From positions 1 through 64,000 of the forward strand of contig NZ_JNVM01000009.1 in the NCBI RefSeq assembly GCF_000722545.1: a DNA stretch of 64,000 nt, written 5' to 3'. Of the stretch, positions 15,990 through 25,540 are shown in pieces. Made by a program: the position numbers and the translations under genes. This stretch comes from Paenibacillus tyrphae. Its GTDB lineage: Bacteria; Bacillota; Bacilli; Paenibacillales; NBRC-103111. The notes under the pieces were generated by a model. It did no database searches, was not told where the DNA came from, and saw nothing but the letters and a program-made list of their open reading frames with translations. Position 1 is the first letter of the stretch, and each line of letters begins with the position of its first letter.

Positions 15990-18422
15990 ATGCAGCAAAT
16001 GATCGGCACCTATGACTGGTTTTTGGTCTTTCTTTCCTATGTGATCTCGGTCCTGGCTTCCTATACCGCACTGGATATGGGCGGCAGAATCAATGCAGCA
16101 CGTGGACGTACCCGGTTACTATGGCTTTGCGGCGGAGCGACGGCCATGGGGCTTGGGATCTGGTCGATGCATTTTGTTGGAATGCTTGCTTACCGGATGC
16201 CGATGGAGGTCCATTACGACGTCTCCCTTGTTCTGCTTTCCATGGTATTTGCCGTCATCGCCTCGTATATTGCCTTGGCTGCGGTCGGAGGCAGACATTT
16301 CGGATGGCGCAATTGGATTGTCGGCGGTCTGTTTATGGCCTTCGGCATCATAGGCATGCACTATACGGGAATGACGGCGATGAAGATGAACGGGGTCATT
16401 CAGTACCGTCCGCTGGTCTTGAGCCTATCCGTTGTCATTGCGGTGGTCGCGTCCATGGCCGCGATGTGGCTGACTTTTTATTTTCGCGATGACATCGGCA
16501 GATCCCGCATTTACCGCAAAATCGGCAGCGGCTTTATTATGGGCGCGGCGATTTCGGGCATGCATTACACGGGGATGGGGGCGGCCCGCTTCATCAGTCT
16601 GGATCATATGAATTGGATGAGCAACGAACTGAGCGTGGAAACGTCGTTGATTGCTTATGTGATCGGCATGATGACGCTATTGCTGCTGGGAATCGCGCTT
16701 GTGACGTCGTTCGTGGACAAGAGGCTTGCGTACCATGCGGCCAAGCTCCACGAAAGCGAGCAGCATTTTCAATCGCTGTTTGATTATAATACGGATGCGG
16801 TGTTTTCCATTGATCTGGAAGGGCGATTCATCGCCGCGAATCCGGCGGTCGAGGCGATAACGGGCTATTCGGCGGAGGAGACCGTGGGACGCAGCTTAAG
16901 CCGCATCTCGGAGCTTTGGAGTACCGATGAGTTGAATTGGAGGTTTGCGGAATCCGTAAAGGGAATCCCCCAGAAGTTTGAAATGATCATCAAGCATAAA
17001 CAGGGGAAATCCATAGATCTCAGCGTTACCTGCGTTCCCATTGTCGTGAACCGGGAGGTCACCGGACTGTTCGGGATATGTCAAGACATCACGGAAAAGA
17101 AACAAGCGGAGCGCCGGATTAACGACCTCGCTTACCGGGACGATCTGACAGGGATGCCGAACCGCCGTTATTTGCTGGAAACGTTGAACGGACTGACGGA
17201 GACGGAAGAAGAAATCGGAAGGGCGCTTCTGGTCATCGATATCGACCGCTTCAAGCTGATCAACGATTCCATCGGGCAAAAGCAAGGGGACAAGCTGCTG
17301 CGGCAGCTATCGGACCGTCTGCACCACGCCGCAGGCGAAGGCAAGGTCATCGCGCGAATCGGCAGCGACGAGTTTGCCGTGCTGCTGTACGGAATTGCGG
17401 GAGGAGAGAGCGAAGCGGCCGAGGAAGCGCTGCAGCTTCACGAGCGGCTCCAGCGTCCATTTACGCTGGGAGCGCACAAAGTGCATCTCAGCCTCACCAT
17501 CGGCTACGCGGTGCAGTCTGTCGCAGTCAACGGGGAAATGCTGCTGAAGCATGCCGATTCGGCATTGTTTTATTCCAAAAAGCAGGGGCGCAACCGAATA
17601 CAGGCTTATTCCTCGGAAATGGACGACGCATCCGAACAGAAGCTGGCGCTTGAGAACGGCTTGCGGCTTGCGCTGGAGCGTGATGAGTTCGAGGTGCACT
17701 ATCAGCCGCAGGTGAATATGCAGGGGCAGGTGATCGGAGCCGAAGCGCTCGTGCGCTGGCGCCATCCCGAGCAAGGCCTCGTGTCGCCGGGATTATTCAT
17801 CCCGGTCGCCGAGGAAAGCGGGCTGATCCATCGGATCGGCGAACGCGTGCTGCGCATGGCCTGCCGGCAAAACAAATTGTGGCAGGAAGCCGGATTCCCG
17901 CCGATGCCCGTTTCCGTCAACCTGTCGAATAAGCAGTTCGAGCAGCCGCATTTGATCGAAACGATCCGGGAAGCGCTGCAGGAATCGGATCTGGAGCCAA
18001 AATATCTCGATTTGGAAATAACGGAAAGCATGATGGCCGCGGACGCGAACAATGCGGAAACGACGCTGCGCCGGCTGAAGCAAATCGGTGTGCAAGTCAG
18101 CATGGACGATTTTGGCACAGGCTACAGCTCGCTCAGCTATTTGAACCGGTTCCCGATCGACAAGCTGAAAATCGATCAATCGTTCGTACGTGACATTGCT
18201 CTTGGGTCCAGCGGGGCGTCGATTGTCGCTACGATTGTAGCCATGTCGCACCATCTCGGCCTGCAGGTCATCGCGGAAGGCGTGGAGACACAGGAGCAGA
18301 TCGACTTTTTACGCGACAAAAAATGCGATCTGGTGCAAGGCTACTATTACAGCCCGCCGCTGCCGCCGGATGAATTCGAGCGATACTTGAATAACATGGC
18401 CCGTTCGGCGGAGCCTGCGTGA
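15990..18422 (+). CDS. MHYT-PAS-GGDEF-EAL c-di-GMP signalling protein
   Basis: An 810-residue membrane sensor. Residues 1-240 hold seven helices with three MHYT motifs (WSMHFVGM, IGMHYTGM, SGMHYTGM), thought to bind copper and sense gases. PAS follows at about 260-375. The GGDEF domain (about 380-540) reads GSDEF at its signature and lacks the RxxD inhibitory site. The EAL domain (about 555-805) is complete: EALVRW, NLSNKQF, EITES, DDFGTGYSSLSYL, KIDQSF, AEGVET. Net phosphodiesterase activity, lowering c-di-GMP, is more likely than synthesis. A c-di-GMP riboswitch lies directly downstream. Confidence 0.92.
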   Translation: MQQMIGTYDWFLVFLSYVISVLASYTALDMGGRINAARGRTRLLWLCGGATAMGLGIWSMHFVGMLAYRMPMEVHYDVSLVLLSMVFAVIASYIALAAVGGRHFGWRNWIVGGLFMAFGIIGMHYTGMTAMKMNGVIQYRPLVLSLSVVIAVVASMAAMWLTFYFRDDIGRSRIYRKIGSGFIMGAAISGMHYTGMGAARFISLDHMNWMSNELSVETSLIAYVIGMMTLLLLGIALVTSFVDKRLAYHAAKLHESEQHFQSLFDYNTDAVFSIDLEGRFIAANPAVEAITGYSAEETVGRSLSRISELWSTDELNWRFAESVKGIPQKFEMIIKHKQGKSIDLSVTCVPIVVNREVTGLFGICQDITEKKQAERRINDLAYRDDLTGMPNRRYLLETLNGLTETEEEIGRALLVIDIDRFKLINDSIGQKQGDKLLRQLSDRLHHAAGEGKVIARIGSDEFAVLLYGIAGGESEAAEEALQLHERLQRPFTLGAHKVHLSLTIGYAVQSVAVNGEMLLKHADSALFYSKKQGRNRIQAYSSEMDDASEQKLALENGLRLALERDEFEVHYQPQVNMQGQVIGAEALVRWRHPEQGLVSPGLFIPVAEESGLIHRIGERVLRMACRQNKLWQEAGFPPMPVSVNLSNKQFEQPHLIETIREALQESDLEPKYLDLEITESMMAADANNAETTLRRLKQIGVQVSMDDFGTGYSSLSYLNRFPIDKLKIDQSFVRDIALGSSGASIVATIVAMSHHLGLQVIAEGVETQEQIDFLRDKKCDLVQGYYYSPPLPPDEFERYLNNMARSAEPA

Positions 18423-18497
18423 CCTATAGCATGAGGCCTCTCAAACGAAACTCTCAGGTGATGGGAACGTTACGAAGAGGTCTTCTTGGTTCTATAC

Positions 18498-18526
18498 TTG
18501 TATTTTTTCTACCAGATGCTTATAAT
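18498..18526 (+). promoter_or_regulatory. Sigma-A promoter of the c-di-GMP riboswitch transcript
   Basis: TTGTAT (18498-18503), 17-base spacer, perfect TATAAT (18521-18526). It starts a separate transcript, about 15 bases before the aptamer, downstream of the GGDEF/EAL gene. Confidence 0.8.
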
Positions 18527-18544
18527 ACAATTTACAATCGTTTT

Positions 18545-18638
18545 TTGTCACAGACATGGCAAACTTGGCGAAAGTCAAGGACGCAAAGCTATAGGGACTA
18601 AGGTGTAACACGATGTCAGCCAGCTGCCGAAGGACAAG
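18545..18638 (+). ncRNA. Cyclic-di-GMP-I (GEMM) riboswitch aptamer
   Basis: The conserved GEMM-I core is plain: ATGGCAAAC, a P2 hairpin with a GAAA tetraloop (18570-18573), then GGACGCAAAGC and a CTAAGG segment, and a P3 side ending CAGCTGCCG. The closing P1 stem pairs TTGTC (18545-18549) with GACAA (18633-18637). It has its own promoter and is followed by a terminator, then a CheY-like gene, so c-di-GMP is expected to switch transcription of that gene on or off. Confidence 0.92.
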
Positions 18639-18654
18639 AGGAAATAGTCGAACA

Positions 18655-18695
18655 CGGCCTCCCTTTCGGCGTTTGGGGCGGTCTTATTTTTTTTA
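18655..18695 (+). terminator. Riboswitch-controlled terminator
   Basis: GGCCTCCC pairs with GGGGCGGTC (one mismatch, one wobble) followed by an eight-base T run, placed between the aptamer and the CheY-like gene. Whether ligand favours or blocks it cannot be read with confidence. Confidence 0.7.
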
Positions 18696-18729
18696 TGTAT
18701 AAAAACAACGGGTTGGGGGCTTGTTCGGC

Positions 18730-19092
18730 GTGAAAAAAATCTTGATCGTGGACGATTCGCTATTCATGCGAATGATACTGAGAAACGTAATTCAGGAATT
18801 GGGTTACGAAACGGTAGCCGAGGCGAGCAATGGACTGGAAGCGCTGACATTATACTCTGAATTGAAGCCGGATCTTGTTACGCTGGACATTACGATGCCC
18901 GAGATGGATGGGATCACGGCATTGGAAGAGATCAAGAATATGGACCCCGACGCAAAAGTAATCATGGTGTCCGCTATGGGCCAGCAGGCGCTGTTGATTC
19001 GGGCCGTCTCGATGGGAGCAAGCGACTTTATCGTCAAGCCTTTCAGCAAGGACAGGGTCCGGGAGGCTTTGAAGAAGGCGTTTGCGAGCTAG
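18730..19092 (+). CDS. CheY-like single-domain response regulator
   Basis: A 120-residue receiver domain with no output domain. Acidic pocket Asp8-Asp9, phosphoacceptor Asp53 in LVTLDITMPEMDG, conserved Ser in VSAMGQQ and Lys in IVKPFSK are all present. GTG 18730 is preferred because GGGGG lies ten bases before it; a TTG at 18721 is too close to that site. No histidine kinase or chemotaxis gene adjoins it. It is controlled by the c-di-GMP riboswitch upstream, tying a two-component or motility output to c-di-GMP level. Confidence 0.9.
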   Translation: MKKILIVDDSLFMRMILRNVIQELGYETVAEASNGLEALTLYSELKPDLVTLDITMPEMDGITALEEIKNMDPDAKVIMVSAMGQQALLIRAVSMGASDFIVKPFSKDRVREALKKAFAS

Positions 19093-19118
19093 GACAGACG
19101 ATGCATAGTGTCGCCGCG

Positions 19119-19153
19119 AAAGGAGCCGTCAGGAACGGCTGCCTTTCTTTTTT
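19119..19153 (+). terminator. Terminator after the CheY-like gene
   Basis: Stem AGCCGT...ACGGCT extended by AAAGG/CCTTT, followed by a T-rich tract. Confidence 0.75.
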
Positions 19154-19228
19154 GAGTTTCACGTCTTCTCTTTGGTACAATAGAACTCGTGAAAGCTACT
19201 ATTCGAATCAAAAGAAGGAGCTGGTCGT

Positions 19229-19918
19229 ATGGAGATTTGGTATCATGGTCATTCTTGTGTTCAATTGACTCACGAAGGACATTCCTTAATCATCGATCCG
19301 TTTATTTCTGGGAACCGTCTGGCAACAACCAAGCCTGAGGATGTGAAGGCGGAATATGTCCTTCTTACACACGCCCATGCCGACCATATTCTCGATACCG
19401 TGCCCATCGCCAAAAGCAATAATGCGACGGTCATTGCGACGTTCGAGCTGGCGACTTACATGAGCTGGCAAGGTCTGAACACCTTCGCGATGAATATCGG
19501 CGGCAGAACGTCGATCGGATTTGCGGAGATCGAGATGATTCAAGCGTTCCACAGTTCGGGAATCGTGCTGGAAGAAGAAAAGAAGATCATTTATGGCGGC
19601 ATGCCCGGCGGATATGTGATCAAGTGGGACGGGCTAACAATTCTTCACAGCGGGGACACCGCGTTATTCTCCGATATGAAGCTGATCGGTCAGCGCCACA
19701 AGATCGATCTGGCATTCCTGCCGATCGGCGACGTATTTACGATGGGACCGGACGATGCGGCTTTAGCCGCCGAGTGGCTGTGCGCGAAAGCGGTCGTACC
19801 GCTTCATTTCAATACGTTCCCACCGATCGTTCAGGATGCGGATCGTTTCACCGCCGGACTTCGGGATAAAGGCATCCAGAGCCGGGCGTTGCAGCCGGGA
19901 GAAAAACTTACGTTATAG
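19229..19918 (+). CDS. UPF0173 metal-dependent hydrolase (YtkL type)
   Basis: A 229-residue metallo-beta-lactamase-fold protein of the UPF0173 group. Metal ligands: [10 protein letters not shown] near the N-terminus, [11 protein letters not shown] (the HxHxDH motif), FHSSG, the Asp of HSGDTALF and the late [10 protein letters not shown]. Length fits YtkL. Substrate is unknown for the family. AAGGAG precedes ATG. The GNAT gene follows after 20 bases and is probably cotranscribed. Confidence 0.9.
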   Translation: MEIWYHGHSCVQLTHEGHSLIIDPFISGNRLATTKPEDVKAEYVLLTHAHADHILDTVPIAKSNNATVIATFELATYMSWQGLNTFAMNIGGRTSIGFAEIEMIQAFHSSGIVLEEEKKIIYGGMPGGYVIKWDGLTILHSGDTALFSDMKLIGQRHKIDLAFLPIGDVFTMGPDDAALAAEWLCAKAVVPLHFNTFPPIVQDADRFTAGLRDKGIQSRALQPGEKLTL

Positions 19919-19938
19919 CTGGGGGGGGGAAAGACATC

Positions 19939-20382
19939 ATGGATTTGAGCATCATGCCTGTACATACGGAAGAACAGCTTCGCGACTGCTTTACTGTACG
20001 TATTCGCGTGTTCGTAGAAGAGCAAGGGGTTTCGCCGGAAGAAGAGATGGACGACTACGATGCTTCGCCAAGCGCCGCAAGGCATTTTCTGATCATGAAC
20101 GGAAATGAGCCCGCCGCGGCTGCCCGCTGGATCATGTACGACGGGAAGACCGCTAAGCTCCAGCGGATTGCCGTAATGAAGCCATACCGCGGATACGGGC
20201 TCGGACGTCAGATCATTCAGGCGATGGAAGAGGATGTCCGGTCGCAGGGCGTTCCGGCGATCATCCTGGACGCTCAGACTCAAGCAGAGGCGTTTTACGA
20301 GAAATTAGGCTACAAAACGGTTTCTACCGAGCAGTTCCTCGACGCCGGAATCTGGCACGTGCGTATGCGCAAGGAGCTGTAA
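19939..20382 (+). CDS. GNAT-family N-acetyltransferase
   Basis: A 147-residue acetyl-CoA-dependent acetyltransferase of the ElaA/YjcF type. The N-terminus has the typical VRIRVFVEEQGVSPEEEMDDYD; motif A is LQRIAVMKPYRGYGLGRQIIQAMEE with the Q/RxxGxG/A acetyl-CoA loop near residue 93; motif B is LDAQTQAEAFYEKLGY. A run of G precedes the start. The acceptor substrate is not known. Last gene of a likely two-gene unit with UPF0173. Confidence 0.88.
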   Translation: MDLSIMPVHTEEQLRDCFTVRIRVFVEEQGVSPEEEMDDYDASPSAARHFLIMNGNEPAAAARWIMYDGKTAKLQRIAVMKPYRGYGLGRQIIQAMEEDVRSQGVPAIILDAQTQAEAFYEKLGYKTVSTEQFLDAGIWHVRMRKEL

Positions 20383-20400
20383 AGAAACAAAAATTGCATG

Positions 20401-20428
20401 ACACGCTGATGTTCGGCGTGTTTTTTTG
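20401..20428 (+). terminator. Terminator after the GNAT gene
   Basis: ACACGC pairs with GCGTGT across a short loop, then seven T residues. Confidence 0.8.
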
Positions 20429-20521
20429 CGTGTATAAGGTGACAATAATGTCACTCATGTAAGCCGAATCGATGGGAAGCCCGCCGTATTTTCCGTTATA
20501 ATTTTTAGTAAATATTACAGC

Positions 20522-21622
20522 ATGGGTGTGAACGACAAAATGCTTCAAGCTTATTTGTTTCCAATCGGCTTCGCGCTGCAGACGTTTCCGCTGCTGGCGT
20601 TCGTCTTTACGCTGCCGTTTTTGATCGTGCAGTACCGGAAATACGGCTATGTCAATAAAATACGCGTCATTGTCCTGTATTCATTTCTCCTGTATTTATT
20701 GTGCGCCTTGTACTTGGTCATCCTGCCGCTGCCGGATACCCGGCATACTTGCACCGGAACGACGGGCTCGTTCAATCAATGGGTACCGTTCCAATTTGTC
20801 CGCGATTTTCTGCGGGAAACGGGTCTGCAGTGGAACAATCCGGCAACCTATCTTAAGGTGTTTGGGGAACGGGCGTTACTGCAAGTGGCGTTCAATGTGC
20901 TGCTGCTCGTCCCTCTGGGCGTGTTTTTGCGCTATTATTTCCGGCGCCGCATTTTGCGGACGACGGTTACGACGTTTCTTGTGTCGCTGTTTTTTGAAGT
21001 GACGCAGGGAACGGGGCTGTACGGCATTTACGATTGCCCCTACCGTCTATTCGATGTGGACGATCTGATGCTTAACACGGCAGGCGGTCTGGTCGGTTAT
21101 GCGATAGCTCCATGGTTGACGGCCTTTATGCCCAAAAGCGATACGCTGGACGAAGGCGTCGATCTGTCCGTGACGCGTGTCAGCTACACCCGCCGTTTTG
21201 TCGCGTGGCTGATCGATTGGGCGGTATTGTCGCCGTTCGTTCTATTTTTCTTGGGACGGCATATGCTGCTTCCGCTCGCTGGAGCCGTCCTCTTCTATTT
21301 TGTCGTCGTGCCATACTTGACCGAAGGCAGGACGCTGGGCAAGCGGGTTGTGCGCATTCGCCTGGACGGAAGGGATGGCGGGTTGACGCTGCACGCGCTT
21401 TTGGTCCGCTACGTTTCGCTGTATTTTGGGATTGGCGGTCCTAATGTGCTGTTTATCAGCGGCGAAATGAACCAGCTCCCTTCGATGGTGATGATCCCGC
21501 TGCTGCTCGTCGCAGGGCTGCTGAACCTTGTCTTCGGCATCCATGCGCTGCTCTGCTTCGTACGGCGGGACCGGATGCTGTTCTACGAGCGGTGGAGCGA
21601 GACGAAGCATTCGATCACGTAG
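20522..21622 (+). CDS. VanZ-RDD fusion membrane protein
   Basis: A 366-residue membrane protein. Residues about 45-205 form a VanZ-like domain: LYLVILPLP, an FNQWVPF segment, LNLLLLVPLG-like FNVLLLVPLGVFLRYYF, FFEVTQG and the DVDDLMLNTAGGLVGY signature. Residues about 220-355 form an RDD domain (YTRRFVAWLIDWAVLSPF, then TEGRTLGKRVVRIRL). VanZ confers low-level teicoplanin resistance by an unknown route; RDD domains are of unclear transport or regulatory function. Start at 20522 or the ATG at 20540; neither has a strong ribosome site. Confidence 0.85.
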   Translation: MGVNDKMLQAYLFPIGFALQTFPLLAFVFTLPFLIVQYRKYGYVNKIRVIVLYSFLLYLLCALYLVILPLPDTRHTCTGTTGSFNQWVPFQFVRDFLRETGLQWNNPATYLKVFGERALLQVAFNVLLLVPLGVFLRYYFRRRILRTTVTTFLVSLFFEVTQGTGLYGIYDCPYRLFDVDDLMLNTAGGLVGYAIAPWLTAFMPKSDTLDEGVDLSVTRVSYTRRFVAWLIDWAVLSPFVLFFLGRHMLLPLAGAVLFYFVVVPYLTEGRTLGKRVVRIRLDGRDGGLTLHALLVRYVSLYFGIGGPNVLFISGEMNQLPSMVMIPLLLVAGLLNLVFGIHALLCFVRRDRMLFYERWSETKHSIT

Positions 21623-21636
21623 AAACCCGGTTGTGA

Positions 21637-21689
21637 AGATGGCCTTGTGGCGCCGTTATTGAATACGGCACCGCGCGGCCGTCTTTTTC
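21637..21689 (+). terminator. Terminator after the VanZ-RDD gene
   Basis: A long interrupted stem, AGATGGCC with GGCCGTCT and an inner GCCGT/ACGGC, ends in TTTTT. Confidence 0.65.
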
Positions 21690-21826
21690 GTTTGGGGCTT
21701 ATCGAACGCTTAGGCTACCGATGGGGTTGGAAATTTGGTTATAATTGTTTTTTCTTTTGGAAATGGATGGCCGAACAAGTGTTTCCTGTGGTAGAATGTT
21801 TGTACGATAAAGGAGGGACGGAGAGG

Positions 21827-23587
21827 TTGAAGAAAGCAATACGAAAAATACCGGTTCGTGAATACGCCCTCTTGCTGAGCCGCTACTTGAAGTCCCAGCG
21901 CAAAAGCATGATTTTGCTGGCCGTACTGCTCGTAAGCGGCATTGCCATGCAGCTGGTGAACCCTCAAATTATCCGTTATTTCATCGACACGGCGCAGTCC
22001 CAGTCAAGCACCAGGCCCTTGCTTATCGCAGGCGGTCTGTTCATTGTCGTCACCTTGATTCAACAAGTTGTTGCCGTGGCCGCGACTTATGTAGGCGCGA
22101 ATGTCGGATGGCTGGCAACCAATCAACTTCGCGGCGATGTGGCGGATCATTGCTTAAAGCTTGATATGACGTTTCATAAGTCGCAAACGTCCGGCGTGAT
22201 CATTGAGCGGGTCGATGGGGATATCAACAATTTGTCCAACTTTTTCTCCAGCTTTGTCATTACGCTGCTGAGCAATCTCGTGCTGGTGGCGGGGATGCTG
22301 GTGCTCCTTTTCCGGGAGGGATGGCTGATCGGTGCGGGCATGCTCTTTTTTGTCGTGTTCGCGATAATCTCCATTCAGTATATCCGTAAGTTTGCGGTGC
22401 CTTATTGGGGGAAGCTGAGACAGGTGAGCGCGAAATTTTACGGCTTTTTGGGCGAGCATCTGGAAGGGACGGAGGATACGCGGGCCAACGGCGCAACCGG
22501 GTATGTGATGCGCCGGTATCACGAGCTGCTGCGCGAATGGCTGCCGGTCCGTGTGCGTGCGTTTTTCGGTTGGGCGTCGATGTGGATCACGACCCTGATC
22601 GTGTTTGCGATCGGCAACGCGGTTGCGTTTGTGTTGAGCTTTTATTTGTGGAAAAAGGGGTCGATTACGCTCGGTACCGTGTACATGATTTTTTATTACA
22701 CCGAGCTAATGGCTAAACCGATCGAACAAATCCGCACGCAGATGGAGGATCTGCAAAAGGCGGACGCCAGCATCGTCCGGGTGAAGGAACTGCTAGAGAC
22801 ACAGTCGGTGATTCAGGACGGACCGGGTACGCCGGTGCCGCAGGGAGCGCTGTCCGTGGCATTCGAGGGTGTCCGCTTCGGCTACGAGGCGGATAGCCCG
22901 ACGCTGCAGGACGTGAGCTTCCGCTTGGAGCCGGGGCAGGTGCTGGGCTTGCTCGGCCGGACGGGCAGCGGCAAAACGACGTTGGCGCGCCTGCTGCTGC
23001 GTTTCTACGATCCGGGAGAAGGGCGGATTGTTCTCGGGGAGACGGATATTCGGGAGGCGAAGCTGCAGCAGCTGCGCAGCCGGGTAGGGATGGTGACCCA
23101 GTCGATCGAGCTGTTCCAAGGGACGGTCCGCGACAACCTGACGTTCTTTGACGAGACGATCTCCGACGAACGGGTGGAACAGGTGCTGCGGGAGCTGGGG
23201 ATGGAGTCGTGGCTTCGCTCGCTGCCAGGCGGCTTGGATACGATGTTGGAGTCCGGAGGCGGTGGATTGTCCGCAGGCGAGGCGCAGCTGCTGTCGTTTG
23301 CCCGAGTGTTCTTGTCCGATCCGGGACTCGTCATTCTCGACGAGGCTTCTTCTCGTTTGGATCCGGCGACCGAGCAGCGGATCGAGCGGGCAATGAACCG
23401 GCTGCTGCAAGGCCGGACCTGCATTATTATCGCCCACCGGCTGGCGACGATCCAGCGGGCGGACCGCATTCTTATTCTTGACAACGGTCGTATCGCTGAG
23501 GAGGGGGACCGGGCAAGGCTCGGGGCCGATCCGGATTCCCGCTACAGCCGGATGCTGAAGGTCGGAATGGAGGAAATGCTAGTATGA
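21827..23587 (+). CDS. Heterodimeric ABC exporter, subunit with catalytic Glu
   Basis: A 586-residue half-transporter: six membrane helices (about 25-310) then an ATPase. Walker [11 protein letters not shown] loop [10 protein letters not shown], signature LSAGEAQ (not the usual LSGGQ), Walker [13 protein letters not shown] with catalytic Glu, H loop AHRLAT. Start is TTG 21827 behind AAAGGAGGG; a longer in-frame extension is not family-like. Its stop overlaps the start of the next gene (ATGA), so the two are made together as a heterodimer. Exported substrate unknown: drug, lipid or peptide. Confidence 0.9.
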   Translation: MKKAIRKIPVREYALLLSRYLKSQRKSMILLAVLLVSGIAMQLVNPQIIRYFIDTAQSQSSTRPLLIAGGLFIVVTLIQQVVAVAATYVGANVGWLATNQLRGDVADHCLKLDMTFHKSQTSGVIIERVDGDINNLSNFFSSFVITLLSNLVLVAGMLVLLFREGWLIGAGMLFFVVFAIISIQYIRKFAVPYWGKLRQVSAKFYGFLGEHLEGTEDTRANGATGYVMRRYHELLREWLPVRVRAFFGWASMWITTLIVFAIGNAVAFVLSFYLWKKGSITLGTVYMIFYYTELMAKPIEQIRTQMEDLQKADASIVRVKELLETQSVIQDGPGTPVPQGALSVAFEGVRFGYEADSPTLQDVSFRLEPGQVLGLLGRTGSGKTTLARLLLRFYDPGEGRIVLGETDIREAKLQQLRSRVGMVTQSIELFQGTVRDNLTFFDETISDERVEQVLRELGMESWLRSLPGGLDTMLESGGGGLSAGEAQLLSFARVFLSDPGLVILDEASSRLDPATEQRIERAMNRLLQGRTCIIIAHRLATIQRADRILILDNGRIAEEGDRARLGADPDSRYSRMLKVGMEEMLV

Positions 23588-25347
23588 CGACCTTTTCTTT
23601 TTTATGGCGGCTTACGCGTTACCGGTTGGGGCTTTATAGTTTGAACGCGCTCGCTTGGTCTTTGATTTATTTGGCCCCGATCGTTCCTGGACTCGTGACG
23701 AAAGCGTTTTTCGACGAGCTGTCGGGTCATTCCGCTTACAGCTTCGGCATTTGGACGTTGGTCCTCTTTCTGCTGCTGGCGGCATTGGCACGGGTTGTGC
23801 TGATCGTGTTCGGTTTTATCACGGACGTACAGTTCCGTTTCCGCGTCGCGGCGCTGCTGCGCCGGAATCTGCTGCGGCATGTGCTCAAGGAACCGGGAGC
23901 GCGGGCGATTCCGATCTCGCCGGGCGAGGCGATCAGCTCGTTCCGGGACGATGTCGAGCAGGTGGAGGAAACGGTCAGCTGGTCGGTGGACTCGTTCGGG
24001 ATGACGCTGTTCGCTGCGGTATCGTGCTACATTCTTATTCGCATTAACGCAGAGATGACGCTGTGGGTGTTTTTGCCATTAGTCGTTGTTGTGACGATCG
24101 CTCAATTGTCGACGACCATGCTGCAAAAATATCGGGCGGCGAGCCGGGAAGCGACAAGCCAAGTTACCGGAGCGATCAGCGAAATGTTCTCTACGGTGCA
24201 GTCGATTCAGGTAGCAGGCGCGGAAGACCGGGTCATCGGCCGTTTCAAGCGATTGAACGACCAGCGCCGGGAAGCGATGCTGAAGGATCGTCTGCTGAGC
24301 ACGACGCTCGAATCGATTTTCTCCAACGCGGTTAATTTCGGCACCGGATTGATTTTGCTGCTGGCCGCGCAATCGATGCGGGACGGCAGCTTTACGGTCG
24401 GCGATTTCGCGCTGTTCGTGTATTACCTTACATTCGTGACTCAGTTCATCCAAAACTTCGGGAAGTTCATGACTTACTTTAAGCAAAGCACGGTTTCAAA
24501 AGACCGTCTGGTAACGCTGCTGCAAGGGACGGACGAGGAAAGGCTGACGGAGTATCATCCGCTGCATTTGCGGGGAAGCCTGCCGGAGATGGATGAAGGG
24601 GCTGCGGTTGTCGGCGGCCGGACCTTGGAGATGCTGGAAGTACGCGGCTTGACATATCGTTATCCCGAAACAGGCCGGGGAATTGAAGGGATCGACCTGA
24701 CGCTGCCGCGCGGTTCGTTCACCGTCATTACCGGGCGGGTCGGCTCCGGCAAGACGACGCTGGCGCGCACGCTGCTTGGGCTGCTGCCCATGCAGGCGGG
24801 AGCTATTCGCTGGAACGGGGAGCCTGTGGCGAAGCCGGACGACTATTTCATTCCGCCGCGCAGCGCCTATACGCCGCAAATCCCGCGGCTGTACAGCGAT
24901 ACGCTGGAGAACAATATTTTGCTCGGCATGCAAGCCGAGCCGGAGCAGCTCCAACGGGCGATCCACTCCGCCGTGCTGGAGCAGGATCTGGGGTATTTGC
25001 CGCATGGCCTCGACACGGTCATCGGGCCGCGAGGCGTGAAGCTGTCGGGCGGGCAAGCCCAACGTACCGCAGCCGCCCGGATGTTCGTACGCGACGCGGA
25101 GCTGCTCGTCTTCGACGATCTGTCAAGCGCGCTCGACGTCGATACCGAGGGGAAGCTGTGGGAGCGGCTTGAAGAACTGCGGCAAGGCGCGACCTGCCTG
25201 GTCATCTCCCACCGCAAAGCGGCGCTGGCCCGAGCGGACCGTATCGTCGTCCTGAAGGACGGACGCGTCGATGCCCAAGGCACGCTGGAGGAGCTGCTGG
25301 AATCGAATGCGGAGCTGCAGCGGCTGTGGCACCGCGGCGAGGCGTAG
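23584..25347 (+). CDS. Heterodimeric ABC exporter, subunit with degenerate Walker B
   Basis: A 587-residue partner with the same domain order. Walker [11 protein letters not shown] loop [11 protein letters not shown], signature [10 protein letters not shown] loop SHRKAA. Walker B is [12 protein letters not shown]: Asp replaces the catalytic Glu. One Glu-bearing and one Asp-bearing subunit is the hallmark of asymmetric exporters such as BmrCD or TM287/288, with one active and one degenerate ATP site. The canonical signature here pairs with the other subunit's Walker A/B to give the active site. Overlaps the upstream gene by four bases. Confidence 0.9.
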   Translation: MTTFSFLWRLTRYRLGLYSLNALAWSLIYLAPIVPGLVTKAFFDELSGHSAYSFGIWTLVLFLLLAALARVVLIVFGFITDVQFRFRVAALLRRNLLRHVLKEPGARAIPISPGEAISSFRDDVEQVEETVSWSVDSFGMTLFAAVSCYILIRINAEMTLWVFLPLVVVVTIAQLSTTMLQKYRAASREATSQVTGAISEMFSTVQSIQVAGAEDRVIGRFKRLNDQRREAMLKDRLLSTTLESIFSNAVNFGTGLILLLAAQSMRDGSFTVGDFALFVYYLTFVTQFIQNFGKFMTYFKQSTVSKDRLVTLLQGTDEERLTEYHPLHLRGSLPEMDEGAAVVGGRTLEMLEVRGLTYRYPETGRGIEGIDLTLPRGSFTVITGRVGSGKTTLARTLLGLLPMQAGAIRWNGEPVAKPDDYFIPPRSAYTPQIPRLYSDTLENNILLGMQAEPEQLQRAIHSAVLEQDLGYLPHGLDTVIGPRGVKLSGGQAQRTAAARMFVRDAELLVFDDLSSALDVDTEGKLWERLEELRQGATCLVISHRKAALARADRIVVLKDGRVDAQGTLEELLESNAELQRLWHRGEA

Positions 25348-25475
25348 AAGTGGCAGGTTGGGGGCTAGGTGCTTGTTGGGAGGCCGCTGCGGCTTGTCCA
25401 TTTCCCGGGCAAGCGCAGGAGTCGACAGGCTTCTACAGTGCGGAAGGGTATGAACGTTCGGGCGTTCAGAGTGAT

Positions 25476-25520
25476 AGAGAAGCCGGTGTCTTTTTTCAAG
25501 GACATCGGCTTCTCTGTTGT
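25476..25520 (+). terminator. Terminator of the ABC exporter operon
   Basis: AGAGAAGCCGGTGTC (25476-25490) pairs with GACATCGGCTTCTCT (25501-25515) across a ten-base loop, followed by GTTGTTTTG. Confidence 0.8.
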
Positions 25521-25540
25521 TTTGCAGTAACATGGAAGAT

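Noticed and set aside
18440..18490. ACTCTCAGGTGATGGGAAC resembles a piece of a glycine riboswitch
   Set aside because: The other conserved parts (CCGAAGGRGCAA segment and closing stem) are absent and a c-di-GMP riboswitch explains the region.
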